From CAWFMO01 sp963817065 (GTDB lineage Bacteria; Actinomycetota; Thermoleophilia; Solirubrobacterales; 70-9): a stretch of 64,000 bases of DNA. The stretch lies in the NCBI GenBank assembly GCA_963817065.1, contig CAWFMO010000001.1, positions 1,426,001-1,490,000 on the forward strand, in the 5' to 3' direction. This document shows positions 55,247-62,897 of the stretch, in pieces. The translations under genes were made by a program, and so were the position numbers. The first letter of the stretch is position 1; every line of letters begins with the position of its first letter. The notes below the pieces were generated by a model. That model had not been told where the DNA came from. It saw only the letters and a program-made list of their open reading frames with translations, and ran no database searches.

Positions 55247-56839
55247 CTACTTGAAGTTGAAAGCCCGGATGGCGGGTCCGACGCAGTCGCCCGAGCAGGC
55301 GTTCGGGAGCCCGCTCAGGGCGTCGAACCAGACGATCCGGAACTGGCGGTTCTTGCGATAGGGGAGGGGGCGCTGGAAGTAGCCGGCAGCGTCGGTCTGG
55401 AACGGAGCGCCGGCGGGGACGAACGCGCCGCCGTCTGACCGTTCGAGCTGCACCGTGGCCGAGCCGGCCGGACGCACGTGGCCCCAGACCCGCACTCGCT
55501 TGCTGGCGCGGGCCTTGACGCACCCACCGCCCTTCGACTTCTTCAGGCATTTGCCGGCGACCCTGCGGATCGCAAGCGGGGTGCGGAAGGCGTCGAAGGA
55601 GGGCTTTGCGGCTCCGCTCGCGAAGCGCAGGCCGGACTGGAAGCCGCCGAGGTCGCCGTCGTCGCGCAGCAGATACTGGCCGTAGGCGCCGATCAGCGGA
55701 TCGCGCCAGGTCAGGAACTCGGCGATGCCGATGAACTCGGCCTGCTCCTGTAGCGAGCGGCCGAAGGTGCTGTCGGGAGGGTTGGTCTGGACCCCGAACT
55801 CGTCGACGTAGAGCGGCACCGGGTTGATCGCGCCGACCCGCGCCGCGCCGCGGACGAGCCGCGCGAGCTCGCCGAGGTTGGCGATCGTCACCTCGCCGGC
55901 CACGAACGGGGCGCGGAAGGGAGTATCGAAGCCGGTGTGGGGATGGTGCGCGTAGGCGTCGGCCTGCAGCGGGGCGCAACCGGCGCTGATCACCCTGAGC
56001 TTCGCCGCGCCCTTCTTCCCGCCCTTCCGCTTCGGCTTGACCTTCCTGGTCCTCAGGCAGAGCAACTCCTTGGTGAACGGGATCGGGGCGAGGTTGTCGT
56101 CGGTTCCGCGCGGCGCGAGGCCCCCGAGCAGGATCTGCCCCTGATAGCCGGCCGCACGCAGCCCCTGGTGGCCGGCGGTGTAGAGGGCCCGGTAGAGCGA
56201 CGGCGCGTAGGAGGAGCCGTTCTTCACCTGCGGCGCGAGCTGGAACGGGCTGTTGGGCTCGTTCCAGGGCGCGACGAACGAGACCCCGGGCAGGGCGGAG
56301 AGCCCGCCGGCGCCGTCGGGGTCGAAGCCGCCCCTGTAGCGGACGCCGATCGCGTGCAGGAAGAGCCCGAACTCGGTCGGGTTCGGGTCGGTGCCGTCCC
56401 TGTTCGCGGCGTTCGAGGCCCAGTGCGGGACGTTGCCGTTCGGGAACCGCCCGGTCGGCACGATCATCGCCTTCATCCCGCGCGAGACGATCCCGCGCAC
56501 GATCTCGTCGTACTTGCCCCATCCGGTTCCGGGCGAGGCGGCGCTCGGTTGCACGTATCCGGGCCAGTTGGGGTTGCCGGAGTCGCCGGCGGGCTTCGAG
56601 GTGTTGTCGGGGTCGCCGACGACGTCGCGCCAGTAGAAGAGCACCCGCACCGCGTCGGTCCCGAGCGCGGCCGCGTCGTCGAGCGCGGCGTTGCGATTCG
56701 CGGGCGAGCCCTGGCTGCCGCTCAGGTCCTCGGATGCGTCGAGGACCGTGAACTGGTCCCGCGAGGCGAAGGCCGGGCCAGCGGTTGCCGCCAGCGCGAG
56801 CAGGGAAAAAGCGAGAGCTAGGGCTGGACCGACGCGCAC
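55247..56839 (-). CDS. Secreted glycoside-hydrolase-like protein (clan GH-A type barrel)
   Basis: A 530-residue protein. Signal peptide (RVGPALALAFSLLALAATAGPAFA), then a TIM-barrel-like domain with the acid/base motif FVAPWNEPNSPF near residue 195 and a likely nucleophile in YVDEFGVQTNP near residue 325, as in clan GH-A (for example GH5/GH39). Two Cys-bounded Lys-rich loops occur: CLRTRKVKPKRKGGKKG near residue 263 and KCLKKSKGGGCVK near residue 430, the latter before a C-terminal beta-sandwich. GTG 56839 is chosen because it gives the signal peptide and follows TACTGT; a longer frame would overlap the proS promoter. Substrate unknown. Confidence 0.72.
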   Translation of the reverse strand: MRVGPALALAFSLLALAATAGPAFASRDQFTVLDASEDLSGSQGSPANRNAALDDAAALGTDAVRVLFYWRDVVGDPDNTSKPAGDSGNPNWPGYVQPSAASPGTGWGKYDEIVRGIVSRGMKAMIVPTGRFPNGNVPHWASNAANRDGTDPNPTEFGLFLHAIGVRYRGGFDPDGAGGLSALPGVSFVAPWNEPNSPFQLAPQVKNGSSYAPSLYRALYTAGHQGLRAAGYQGQILLGGLAPRGTDDNLAPIPFTKELLCLRTRKVKPKRKGGKKGAAKLRVISAGCAPLQADAYAHHPHTGFDTPFRAPFVAGEVTIANLGELARLVRGAARVGAINPVPLYVDEFGVQTNPPDSTFGRSLQEQAEFIGIAEFLTWRDPLIGAYGQYLLRDDGDLGGFQSGLRFASGAAKPSFDAFRTPLAIRRVAGKCLKKSKGGGCVKARASKRVRVWGHVRPAGSATVQLERSDGGAFVPAGAPFQTDAAGYFQRPLPYRKNRQFRIVWFDALSGLPNACSGDCVGPAIRAFNFK

Positions 56840-56849
56840 GAAGGCGGAA

Positions 56850-56855
56850 ACAGTA
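56850..56855 (-). promoter_or_regulatory. Putative -10 hexamer (TACTGT) for the glycosidase-like gene
   Basis: On the minus strand TACTGT lies 10 bases before the chosen GTG start, supporting that start over an upstream ATG. Confidence 0.35.
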
Positions 56856-56885
56856 CCCAGTCGGTGGAGTTGCGGCGCCAGGGAG

Positions 56886-56891
56886 TAGTTT
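56886..56891 (+). promoter_or_regulatory. Putative -10 hexamer (TAGTTT) for proS
   Basis: TAGTTT lies 7 bases before the proS ATG without a Shine-Dalgarno sequence, again fitting the leaderless pattern. Confidence 0.35.
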
Positions 56892-56898
56892 GCCCGCG

Positions 56899-58583
56899 AT
56901 GGCCAGACGTTCACAGCTCTTCCTGCCGACGCTCAAGGACCCGCCCGCCGACGCGGAGGCGCTCTCGCACCAGCTGATGGTGCGGGCCGGCTTGATCCGC
57001 CAGCTCGGCGCGGGGCTCTGGACCTACCTGCCCGCCGGGCTGCGGGCGCTGCGCCGGGCCGAGGCGATCATTCGCTCCGAGCAGGACGCGATCGGCGCCC
57101 AGGAGATGCTGATGCCGGTCATGCAGCCGGCCGAGATCTGGAAACAGTCCGGACGCTACGCGATCGACGAGCTGTTCAAGCTCGCCGACCGCAAGGGCTC
57201 GGACCTGGTCTTGGCGATGACCCACGAGGAGAACCTGACCTTCCACATCGCGCGCGACGTGCGCTCCTACCGCGACCTGCCGCTGATGCTCTACCACCTG
57301 CAGATCAAGGAGCGCGACGAGCCGCGCCCGCGCGCCGGGGTCCTGCGCTCGCGCGAGTTCACGATGAAGGACGCCTACAGCTTCGACCGCGACGAAGAGG
57401 GGCTCGAGCGCAGCTACCAGGCCCAGATCGGCGCCTACGACCGGATCTGCGACCGCTCCGGGCTGCGCTGGTACCGGGTCGAGTCCGACGTCGGGATGAT
57501 GGGCGGCACCGCCGCCCACGAGTACATGGCGCCCTGCCCGGCGGGCGAGAACGAGGTCGCGCTCGCCGAGGGCTACGCGGCGAGCGTCGAGGTAGCGAGC
57601 GCGACCGCGCAGCCGGTCGAGCTGCCCGCTCCGCTCGCGGCGCCCGAACCCGTCGAGACGCCGGGCCTGACGACGGTCGATCAGGTCGCCGATTCCCTCG
57701 GCGTCGCCCCCGGGGCGCTGATCAAGGCGATGCCGGTGATGGTCGAGGACCGCGGGATGGTGCTCGCGCTGCTGCGCGGCGACCACCGCCTCAACGAGAT
57801 CAAGCTCCGCAACCACCTCGGGGCCGACTTCCGCCAGGCGAACGAGGAGGAGATCGCCGGGCAGCTCGGCCCGGTCGGCTTCGTCGGGCCGGTCGGGGCC
57901 GGGGTCCCGGTGCTGCTCGACGAGGCGATCGAGGGCGACTCGTTCGTCGCCGGCGCCAACGAGGACCAGAGGCACCTGCGGGGCGTCGAGCCCGGTCGCG
58001 ACTTCGAGTTCGAGCGCGTGGACATCCGCTCGGTCGAGGCCGGCGACACGGCGCCGGGAGGGGGAGGATCGAGATCGAGCCCGCGATCGAGATCGGCAAC
58101 ATCTTCAAGCTCGGGACCCGCTACAGCGAGCCGCTCGGCGCGACCTACCTCGACGAGGACGGAAAGGAGCACCCGATCCTGATGGGCTGCTACGGGATCG
58201 GTCCGGCGCGGATCGTCGCCGCGGCGATCGAGCAGGGCGCCGACGAGAACGGGATCGTCTGGCCGCGCTCGCTCGCGCCCTGGCAGATCCAGCTCGTCGG
58301 GCTCGGCAAGCAGGGCACCGACGAGCACGCGGCCGCGGAGAAGCTCTACGAGGAGCTCACCGCCACCGGCGCCGAGGTCCTCTACGACGACCGCGACGCG
58401 GGCATCGGCGAGAAGCTCACCGACGCCGAGCTGATCGGCTGCCCGCTGCGCGTCGTCGTCGGCAAGCGTGCCCTGGCCGAGGGCCAGGTCGAGGCCCAGA
58501 TCCGCCGCGGAGCCGAGGACCGCAAGCTCTCGGCGCAGGACGCGTCGACAGAGGCGTTGGCGCTGCTCGAGGGGCTCGAGTGA
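56899..58583 (+). pseudogene. proS: Prolyl-tRNA synthetase with one frameshift in a G run, probably a sequence error
   Basis: A class II synthetase of about 560 residues charging tRNA-Pro. The first part (ARRSQLFLPTLKDPPADA, the LMPVMQPAEIWKQSGR motif 1 region, MTHEENLTF and REFTMKDAYSFD) is in one frame to about 58060. The rest (IEPAIEIGNIFKLGTRYSE, ILMGCYGIGPARIVAA, and the anticodon-binding domain) is in another. The break falls at a run of five G (58060-58064): six G would restore the frame. The editing (INS) insertion lies between motifs 2 and 3. The enzyme is essential, so a base-call error is the simplest explanation. Confidence 0.88.
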
Positions 58584-59221
58584 CCCCCGTCCGCGAGCGG
58601 CTCCCGGGCGGCAAGAAGAAGGGCGGTTTCAGGCGCCAGTTCGGCATCGACCGCTCGGGCCCGCCGCCGAAGCAGACTCGCCCGGGTCAGCCGCTCCGCC
58701 CCTGGACGCTGCCGAACCTGATCGGATACATCCGGCTCGCGGCGCTGCCGGTCTTCCTCGTGCTCGCCTTCGACTCCGGCGACGGGCGCAGCTTCGCCGC
58801 AGCCGCGATCTACTGGTGCATCGCCGCAGGCGACTACCTCGACGGCTTCGTCGCCCGCGCCACCGGCCAGTACAGCCGCATGGGCGCGCTCCTCGACCCG
58901 ATCGTCGACCGCGCCACGGTGCTCAGCGGCGCCGCGGTCTGCTGGCACTTCGAGCTCCTGCCGCGCTGGGCGCTGGCGGTGCTCGCCGTGCGCGAGCTGG
59001 TGACGCTGGTGCTGGCCCAGATGGCGCTGCGCCAGGGCCAGGAGCTCGAGATCAACTGGCTCGGGAGGATCGCCGTCTTCGCGATCATGACCGCGATCTT
59101 CTGGGCGATGGTCTTCGACAGCGTGATCTGGAGCGTGCTGCTGGTCGCCGGGGTGCTCTGCGCCTCGGTCGCGACCGTCGCCTACGTGCGGAGCGGCGTC
59201 GACAAGCTCCGCGCAAGCTAG
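58580..59221 (+). CDS. pgsA: CDP-alcohol phosphatidyltransferase (PgsA-like)
   Basis: A 213-residue membrane enzyme. The CDP-alcohol signature is complete: DYLDGFVARATGQYSRMGALLDPIVD near residues 95-120. A basic Gly/Lys-rich N-terminus precedes about five helices. The first head-group transfer after CdsA makes phosphatidylglycerophosphate (or another PG-type lipid). Position next to garA-like and merR-like genes parallels mycobacterial pgsA2 near garA. GTG 58580 overlaps the proS stop (GTGA). Its exact alcohol substrate is not provable from sequence. Confidence 0.85.
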   Translation: MTPVRERLPGGKKKGGFRRQFGIDRSGPPPKQTRPGQPLRPWTLPNLIGYIRLAALPVFLVLAFDSGDGRSFAAAAIYWCIAAGDYLDGFVARATGQYSRMGALLDPIVDRATVLSGAAVCWHFELLPRWALAVLAVRELVTLVLAQMALRQGQELEINWLGRIAVFAIMTAIFWAMVFDSVIWSVLLVAGVLCASVATVAYVRSGVDKLRAS

Positions 59222-59278
59222 GCTGCAGAACCCTCAACCTCCACTGGAGAGTCGAGAGTCCGAGCTATAGTGACTCCG

Positions 59279-59539
59279 ATGGACGAGACCTTTCCAGACA
59301 TCGGCGCGATGAGCGATCAGGAGCTCAAGGACCTGATCGAGAACCTGACCGAGGAGGAGCAGGAGATCTCCTACAAGCGGCGGATCCTGCACGGGAAGAT
59401 CGACATCCTGCGCGCCGAGCTCGTCAACCGGCTGCGCTCGAAGCGCGAGAAGGGCGACACGCTGGTCACCGGCGACGACGTCGAGCGTCTGAGCAAGATC
59501 CTCGCCGGTCAGGCCGATGAGCCCGACGGGGACTCCTAG
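59279..59539 (+). CDS. RsiG-like anti-sigma factor with one c-di-GMP-type motif
   Basis: An 86-residue, all-helical protein. The segment E27-x3-S31-x2-R34-x3-H38-x3-D42 matches the c-di-GMP-binding motif E(X)3S(X)2R(X)3Q(X)3D of RsiG, with His where Gln is expected. RsiG proteins hold a WhiG-type flagellar or sporulation sigma factor inactive when bound to c-di-GMP. A single motif recalls the homodimeric Rubrobacter type. No sigma gene is nearby. ATG 59279 is chosen; GTG 59270 or the ATG at 59309 are alternatives. It sits between pgsA and a GarA-like gene. Confidence 0.65.
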   Translation: MDETFPDIGAMSDQELKDLIENLTEEEQEISYKRRILHGKIDILRAELVNRLRSKREKGDTLVTGDDVERLSKILAGQADEPDGDS

Positions 59540-59560
59540 CCCCGAGCGAGGATTCTGACC

Positions 59561-60043
59561 GTGGCTGTCCATTGCCCCGAGTGCGGCTTCGTCAACGCCG
59601 AAGGCGCCAACTACTGCCAGAAGTGCGGCGCATACCTCGCGCCTCCGCAGGGGACCGAGGACGCCGAGCAGCCGACGACGATGACCTACCGCGTCGACGA
59701 GACCGGCGAGATGCACCCGGTCGACATCGAAGAGATCGTCGAGCAGTCGGGTGCCGCGATGGTGATCCGCGCCGGCGGCGGCCGCTCCGGCGAGAGCTTC
59801 CCGCTCGACGAGGACCGCGTCTCGATCGGCCGCAGCCCCGACGCCGGGATCTTCCTCGACGACGTGACCGTCTCGCGCAACCACGCGCTCGTCGTCGCGC
59901 GCCGCGACGGGCGCTTCATCGACGACCTCGGAAGCCTCAACGGCACCTACGTCAACCGGCACCGGATCGAGTCGCACGCGCTCGAGGACGGCGACGAGAT
60001 CCAGATCGGCAAGTACAAGCTCAGCTACCTGGAGAAGACTTGA
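59561..60043 (+). CDS. Zinc-ribbon FHA-domain protein (GarA-like)
   Basis: A 160-residue protein. The N-terminal zinc ribbon has Cys5, Cys8, Cys19 and Cys22 (CPECG ... CQKCG). A TT pair (Thr39-Thr40 in QPTTMTYRV) resembles the kinase target of GarA/OdhI. An FHA domain follows (SIGRSPDAGIFLDD near residue 88, SRNHALV, GSLNGTYVNRHRI). In mycobacteria, GarA controls 2-oxoglutarate metabolism when unphosphorylated. The zinc ribbon is extra compared with GarA. GTG start. It lies 1 base before the MerR gene, the usual garA-ftsR order. Confidence 0.85.
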   Translation: MAVHCPECGFVNAEGANYCQKCGAYLAPPQGTEDAEQPTTMTYRVDETGEMHPVDIEEIVEQSGAAMVIRAGGGRSGESFPLDEDRVSIGRSPDAGIFLDDVTVSRNHALVVARRDGRFIDDLGSLNGTYVNRHRIESHALEDGDEIQIGKYKLSYLEKT

Positions 60044-60044
60044 G

Positions 60045-60791
60045 ATGAGCACTACCCCCCAGGACCCGCACCGCGCCGCGCCCGACGACGCCGCCCGCTC
60101 GCGCAAGGCGCTGACGATCGGCGCGGTCACCAAGATCCTCGGCCAGGAGTTCGACGACGTCTCGATCTCGAAGATCCGCTACCTCGAGGACCAGAAGCTG
60201 CTCTCGCCGCGGCGCACGCCCGGCGGCTACCGCCTCTACAGCCAGGCCGACGTCGAGCGGCTGCGCACGATCCTCCGCCTCCAGCGCGACGAGTTCCTGC
60301 CCTTGCGCGTCATCCGCCAGGAGCTCGCCTCGGGCAGCGTCCGCGACACCGGCCGCTCGGCTGCGGGCGCGGCCGGCCAGCGGCGCGCGGGCAGCGTCGA
60401 GACCGGCGCCGGGACCCGGGTCCCGCTCCGCGAGCTGATCGAGCAGACGGGCGCCAGCGAGCAGCTCGTCAGCGAGCTCGCCGAGTACCGGATCCTGCAG
60501 CCCCAGCGTCTCGACGGCAACCTCGTCTACGACGACACCGACCGCGAGATAGTCAAGGCCGCGACCGAGCTCGCCCGCTACGGCGTCTCCGGCCGCCACC
60601 TGAAGACCTTCCGCACCTCGGCCGACCGCGAGGCCGGGCTGCTCGAGCAGCTGCTCGGCGCCGGGCTCCGCTCCCAGAACCAGACCCGCCGCCGCGAGGC
60701 GATCGAGAACCTCGAGACGCTCGCCGCTGCCTGCGGCAACCTCAAGCACCTGCTGCTGGTGCGCGACCTGCGCGCCCTGACCGGCGAGTAA
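60045..60791 (+). CDS. MerR-family regulator (FtsR/Rv1828-like)
   Basis: A 248-residue regulator. The winged-helix HTH lies at residues 22-95 (ALTIGAVTKILGQEF, SISKIRYLEDQKLLSPRRTPGGYRLYS, DVERLRTILRLQRDEFLPL). The ISKIRYLEDQGLL-type motif is shared with FtsR/Rv1828, which regulate ftsZ and other division genes. A C-terminal domain of about 110 residues with a second MerR-like half follows a Gly/Ala linker. Its position directly after the GarA-like gene supports this identification. No effector-binding cysteines are visible. Confidence 0.85.
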   Translation: MSTTPQDPHRAAPDDAARSRKALTIGAVTKILGQEFDDVSISKIRYLEDQKLLSPRRTPGGYRLYSQADVERLRTILRLQRDEFLPLRVIRQELASGSVRDTGRSAAGAAGQRRAGSVETGAGTRVPLRELIEQTGASEQLVSELAEYRILQPQRLDGNLVYDDTDREIVKAATELARYGVSGRHLKTFRTSADREAGLLEQLLGAGLRSQNQTRRREAIENLETLAAACGNLKHLLLVRDLRALTGE

Positions 60792-60797
60792 CGCGAC

Positions 60798-61262
60798 TTG
60801 CCCAAATCCACCCGCCGCCGCCGTATCGCAGCGCCGGTGGGCGACGTCTGGTCCGTGGTCTCCGACCCGCACCACCTGCCGCGCTGGTGGCCGCGGACGG
60901 TGCGGGTCGAGAACGTCAAGGGCGAGGCGAAACGGGGCGCCGCCTGGACCCAGGTCCTCGAAACCCGCGACGGGCGCTCGATCCGCGCCGACTACCGCTG
61001 CCTCGCGGCGACCGCGAACGAGCGGCTGCTGTTCGAGCAGCAGCTCGAGGGAACGCCGTTCGACCGGATCCTTCGCGGCTCGTCGCTCGAGATCCAGCTC
61101 GCGCCCGAGGGTGATGGGACCGAGGTCACGCTGACCCGCGAGCAGAAGCTTCGCGGCCTCTCGCGCTTCGGCGCGCCGATGATGGGGCGCGCGAACAAGA
61201 AGATGATCGACGAGGCGCTCGACGGCCTCGAGGAGTCGTTCGCGAAAGGTGGCGGGGAATGA
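60798..61262 (+). CDS. SRPBCC-family protein
   Basis: A 154-residue START/SRPBCC-like lipid- or ligand-binding fold: IAAPVGDVWSVVSDPHHLPRWWPRTVRVE at the N-terminus, a GTPFDRILRGSSLEIQLAPEGDGTEVTLTRE centre, and a long C-terminal helix. Such proteins bind hydrophobic ligands in a beta-grip pocket. Ligand unknown. TTG start at 60798, seven bases after the MerR stop, without clear Shine-Dalgarno. The stop overlaps the start of the oxidase gene, so the two probably work together. Confidence 0.78.
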   Translation: MPKSTRRRRIAAPVGDVWSVVSDPHHLPRWWPRTVRVENVKGEAKRGAAWTQVLETRDGRSIRADYRCLAATANERLLFEQQLEGTPFDRILRGSSLEIQLAPEGDGTEVTLTREQKLRGLSRFGAPMMGRANKKMIDEALDGLEESFAKGGGE

Positions 61263-62893
61263 ACGACTGCCCGCGCCGCGACAGCAAGTGGTGGGGCTGG
61301 GGCGCGAACGAGAAGCGCCAGCCGCTCGACGACGCCACCCTGGCCGCCCTGCGCGAGGAGCTCGGGGTCGAGGGGGACGCCGGCAGCCCCGCGCCCGCGA
61401 TCGAGTCGGTGAAGCTTCCCGAGCCCTCACCGCTCCCGGACTCGATCAGAGCGGTGGTCGGGGAGGAGGGGATCGCCGACGACCCCGAGCAGCGGATCCG
61501 ACACGCCGCCGGCAAGAGCTACCCCGACCTCGTCCGGGTGCGCTCGGGGACGCTCGAACGCGCCCCGGACGCCGTCGTCCTTCCCGCCGACTCGGCGCAA
61601 CTCGAGGCGGTGCTCGCCGCCTGCGCGGCCGACGGCGTCGCCGTGGTCCCGTTCGGCGGCGGCAGCAGCGTCGTCGGCGGCGTCGATCCGTTCGGCGGCG
61701 GCCATGGGCGCGTGGTCTCGCTCGACCTCTGCCGGATGCGGGCCGTCGCCGTCGACTCCACCTCGCTTACGGCGCGGCTCGGGCCCGGGCTGCGCGGGCC
61801 CGAGGCCGAGGCGGAGCTCAAGCGCTCCGGCTTGATCCTCGGCCACTATCCGCAGAGCTACGAGTACGCGACGATCGGCGGCTTCGCCGCGACCCGCTCG
61901 GCCGGCCAGGCCTCGAGCGGCTACGGGCGATTCGACGAGCTCGTGACCGCGGTCTCGATGGCGGCGCCCGCCGGGAGGCTGAGCACGCTCCAGACGCCGC
62001 ACACGGCCGCGGGGCCGGCGCTGCGCGAGCTGGTCGTCGGCTCGGAGGGCACGCTCGGCGTGATCGACGAGGTCACGGTCCGCGTCCGCCCCGAACCCGC
62101 GCAGCGCCGCTACGAGGCCTGGTTCGCCCCCGACTTCGCGAGCGGGCGCGAGATCGTCCGCGCGCTCGCCCAGGACGAGGCGCTGCCGGACGTGACCCGG
62201 CTCTCCGACGAGCACGAGACGCGCTTCTCGCTCCAGCTCTCGGGGATCGAGGGATTGAAGCGCCGCGCCTTCGACGCCTACCTGTCGCTGAGGCGCCGCA
62301 GCGAGGGCTGCATGATGATCGTCGGCTGGGAGGGCGAGCGCGACTCGGTCAGCCGCAGGCGCTCGATCGCGGCGCGCATCCTCCGCGACGGCGGCGCGGT
62401 CCCGCTCGGGACCTCGGCCGGGAGCTCGTGGGAGCACGGCCGCTACAACGGGCCCTATCTGCGCGACGAGCTCCTCGACCACGGCGTGATGGTCGAGACG
62501 CTCGAGACCTCGCACACCTGGAGCCGGCTCGAGGAGCTCTACGAGGCCGTCGGCGGCGCGATCGCCGGGGCCCTCGAGCGCGGCGGGACGCCGGGGATCG
62601 TCCTCTGCCACCTCTCGCACGCCTACCCCGACGGCGCCTCGCTCTACTTCACCTTCGTCGCCCGCCAGCGCGCCGGCGAGGAGCTCGAGCAGTGGCGCGA
62701 GGCGAAGACCGCGGCCTGCGAGGCGATCGTCTCGGTCGAGGGGACGATCACCCACCACCACGCCGTCGGGCGCGACCACGCCCCCTACATGGAGGCCGAG
62801 GTCGGCGAGCTCGGAATCGACGTGCTGCGGGCTGCGAAAGAGCGACTCGACCCGGCGGGGATCATGAACCCCGGCAAGCTGGTGCCGGGCTAA
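61259..62893 (+). CDS. FAD-linked alkyldihydroxyacetonephosphate-synthase-like enzyme
   Basis: A 544-residue flavoprotein of the FAD_binding_4 family. It starts RDSKWWGWG as ADHAP-synthase relatives do, has the PP-loop VVPFGGGSSVVGGVD near residue 140, EYATIGGFAATRSAGQASSGYG near 205, and the C-terminal HHHAVGRDHAPYM motif near 500 (the His cluster of AGPS). These point to ether-lipid formation from acyl-DHAP and a fatty alcohol, with no net redox. Plain FAD oxidase activity cannot be excluded. It overlaps the SRPBCC gene by four bases. Confidence 0.82.
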   Translation: MNDCPRRDSKWWGWGANEKRQPLDDATLAALREELGVEGDAGSPAPAIESVKLPEPSPLPDSIRAVVGEEGIADDPEQRIRHAAGKSYPDLVRVRSGTLERAPDAVVLPADSAQLEAVLAACAADGVAVVPFGGGSSVVGGVDPFGGGHGRVVSLDLCRMRAVAVDSTSLTARLGPGLRGPEAEAELKRSGLILGHYPQSYEYATIGGFAATRSAGQASSGYGRFDELVTAVSMAAPAGRLSTLQTPHTAAGPALRELVVGSEGTLGVIDEVTVRVRPEPAQRRYEAWFAPDFASGREIVRALAQDEALPDVTRLSDEHETRFSLQLSGIEGLKRRAFDAYLSLRRRSEGCMMIVGWEGERDSVSRRRSIAARILRDGGAVPLGTSAGSSWEHGRYNGPYLRDELLDHGVMVETLETSHTWSRLEELYEAVGGAIAGALERGGTPGIVLCHLSHAYPDGASLYFTFVARQRAGEELEQWREAKTAACEAIVSVEGTITHHHAVGRDHAPYMEAEVGELGIDVLRAAKERLDPAGIMNPGKLVPG

Positions 62894-62897
62894 ACGG

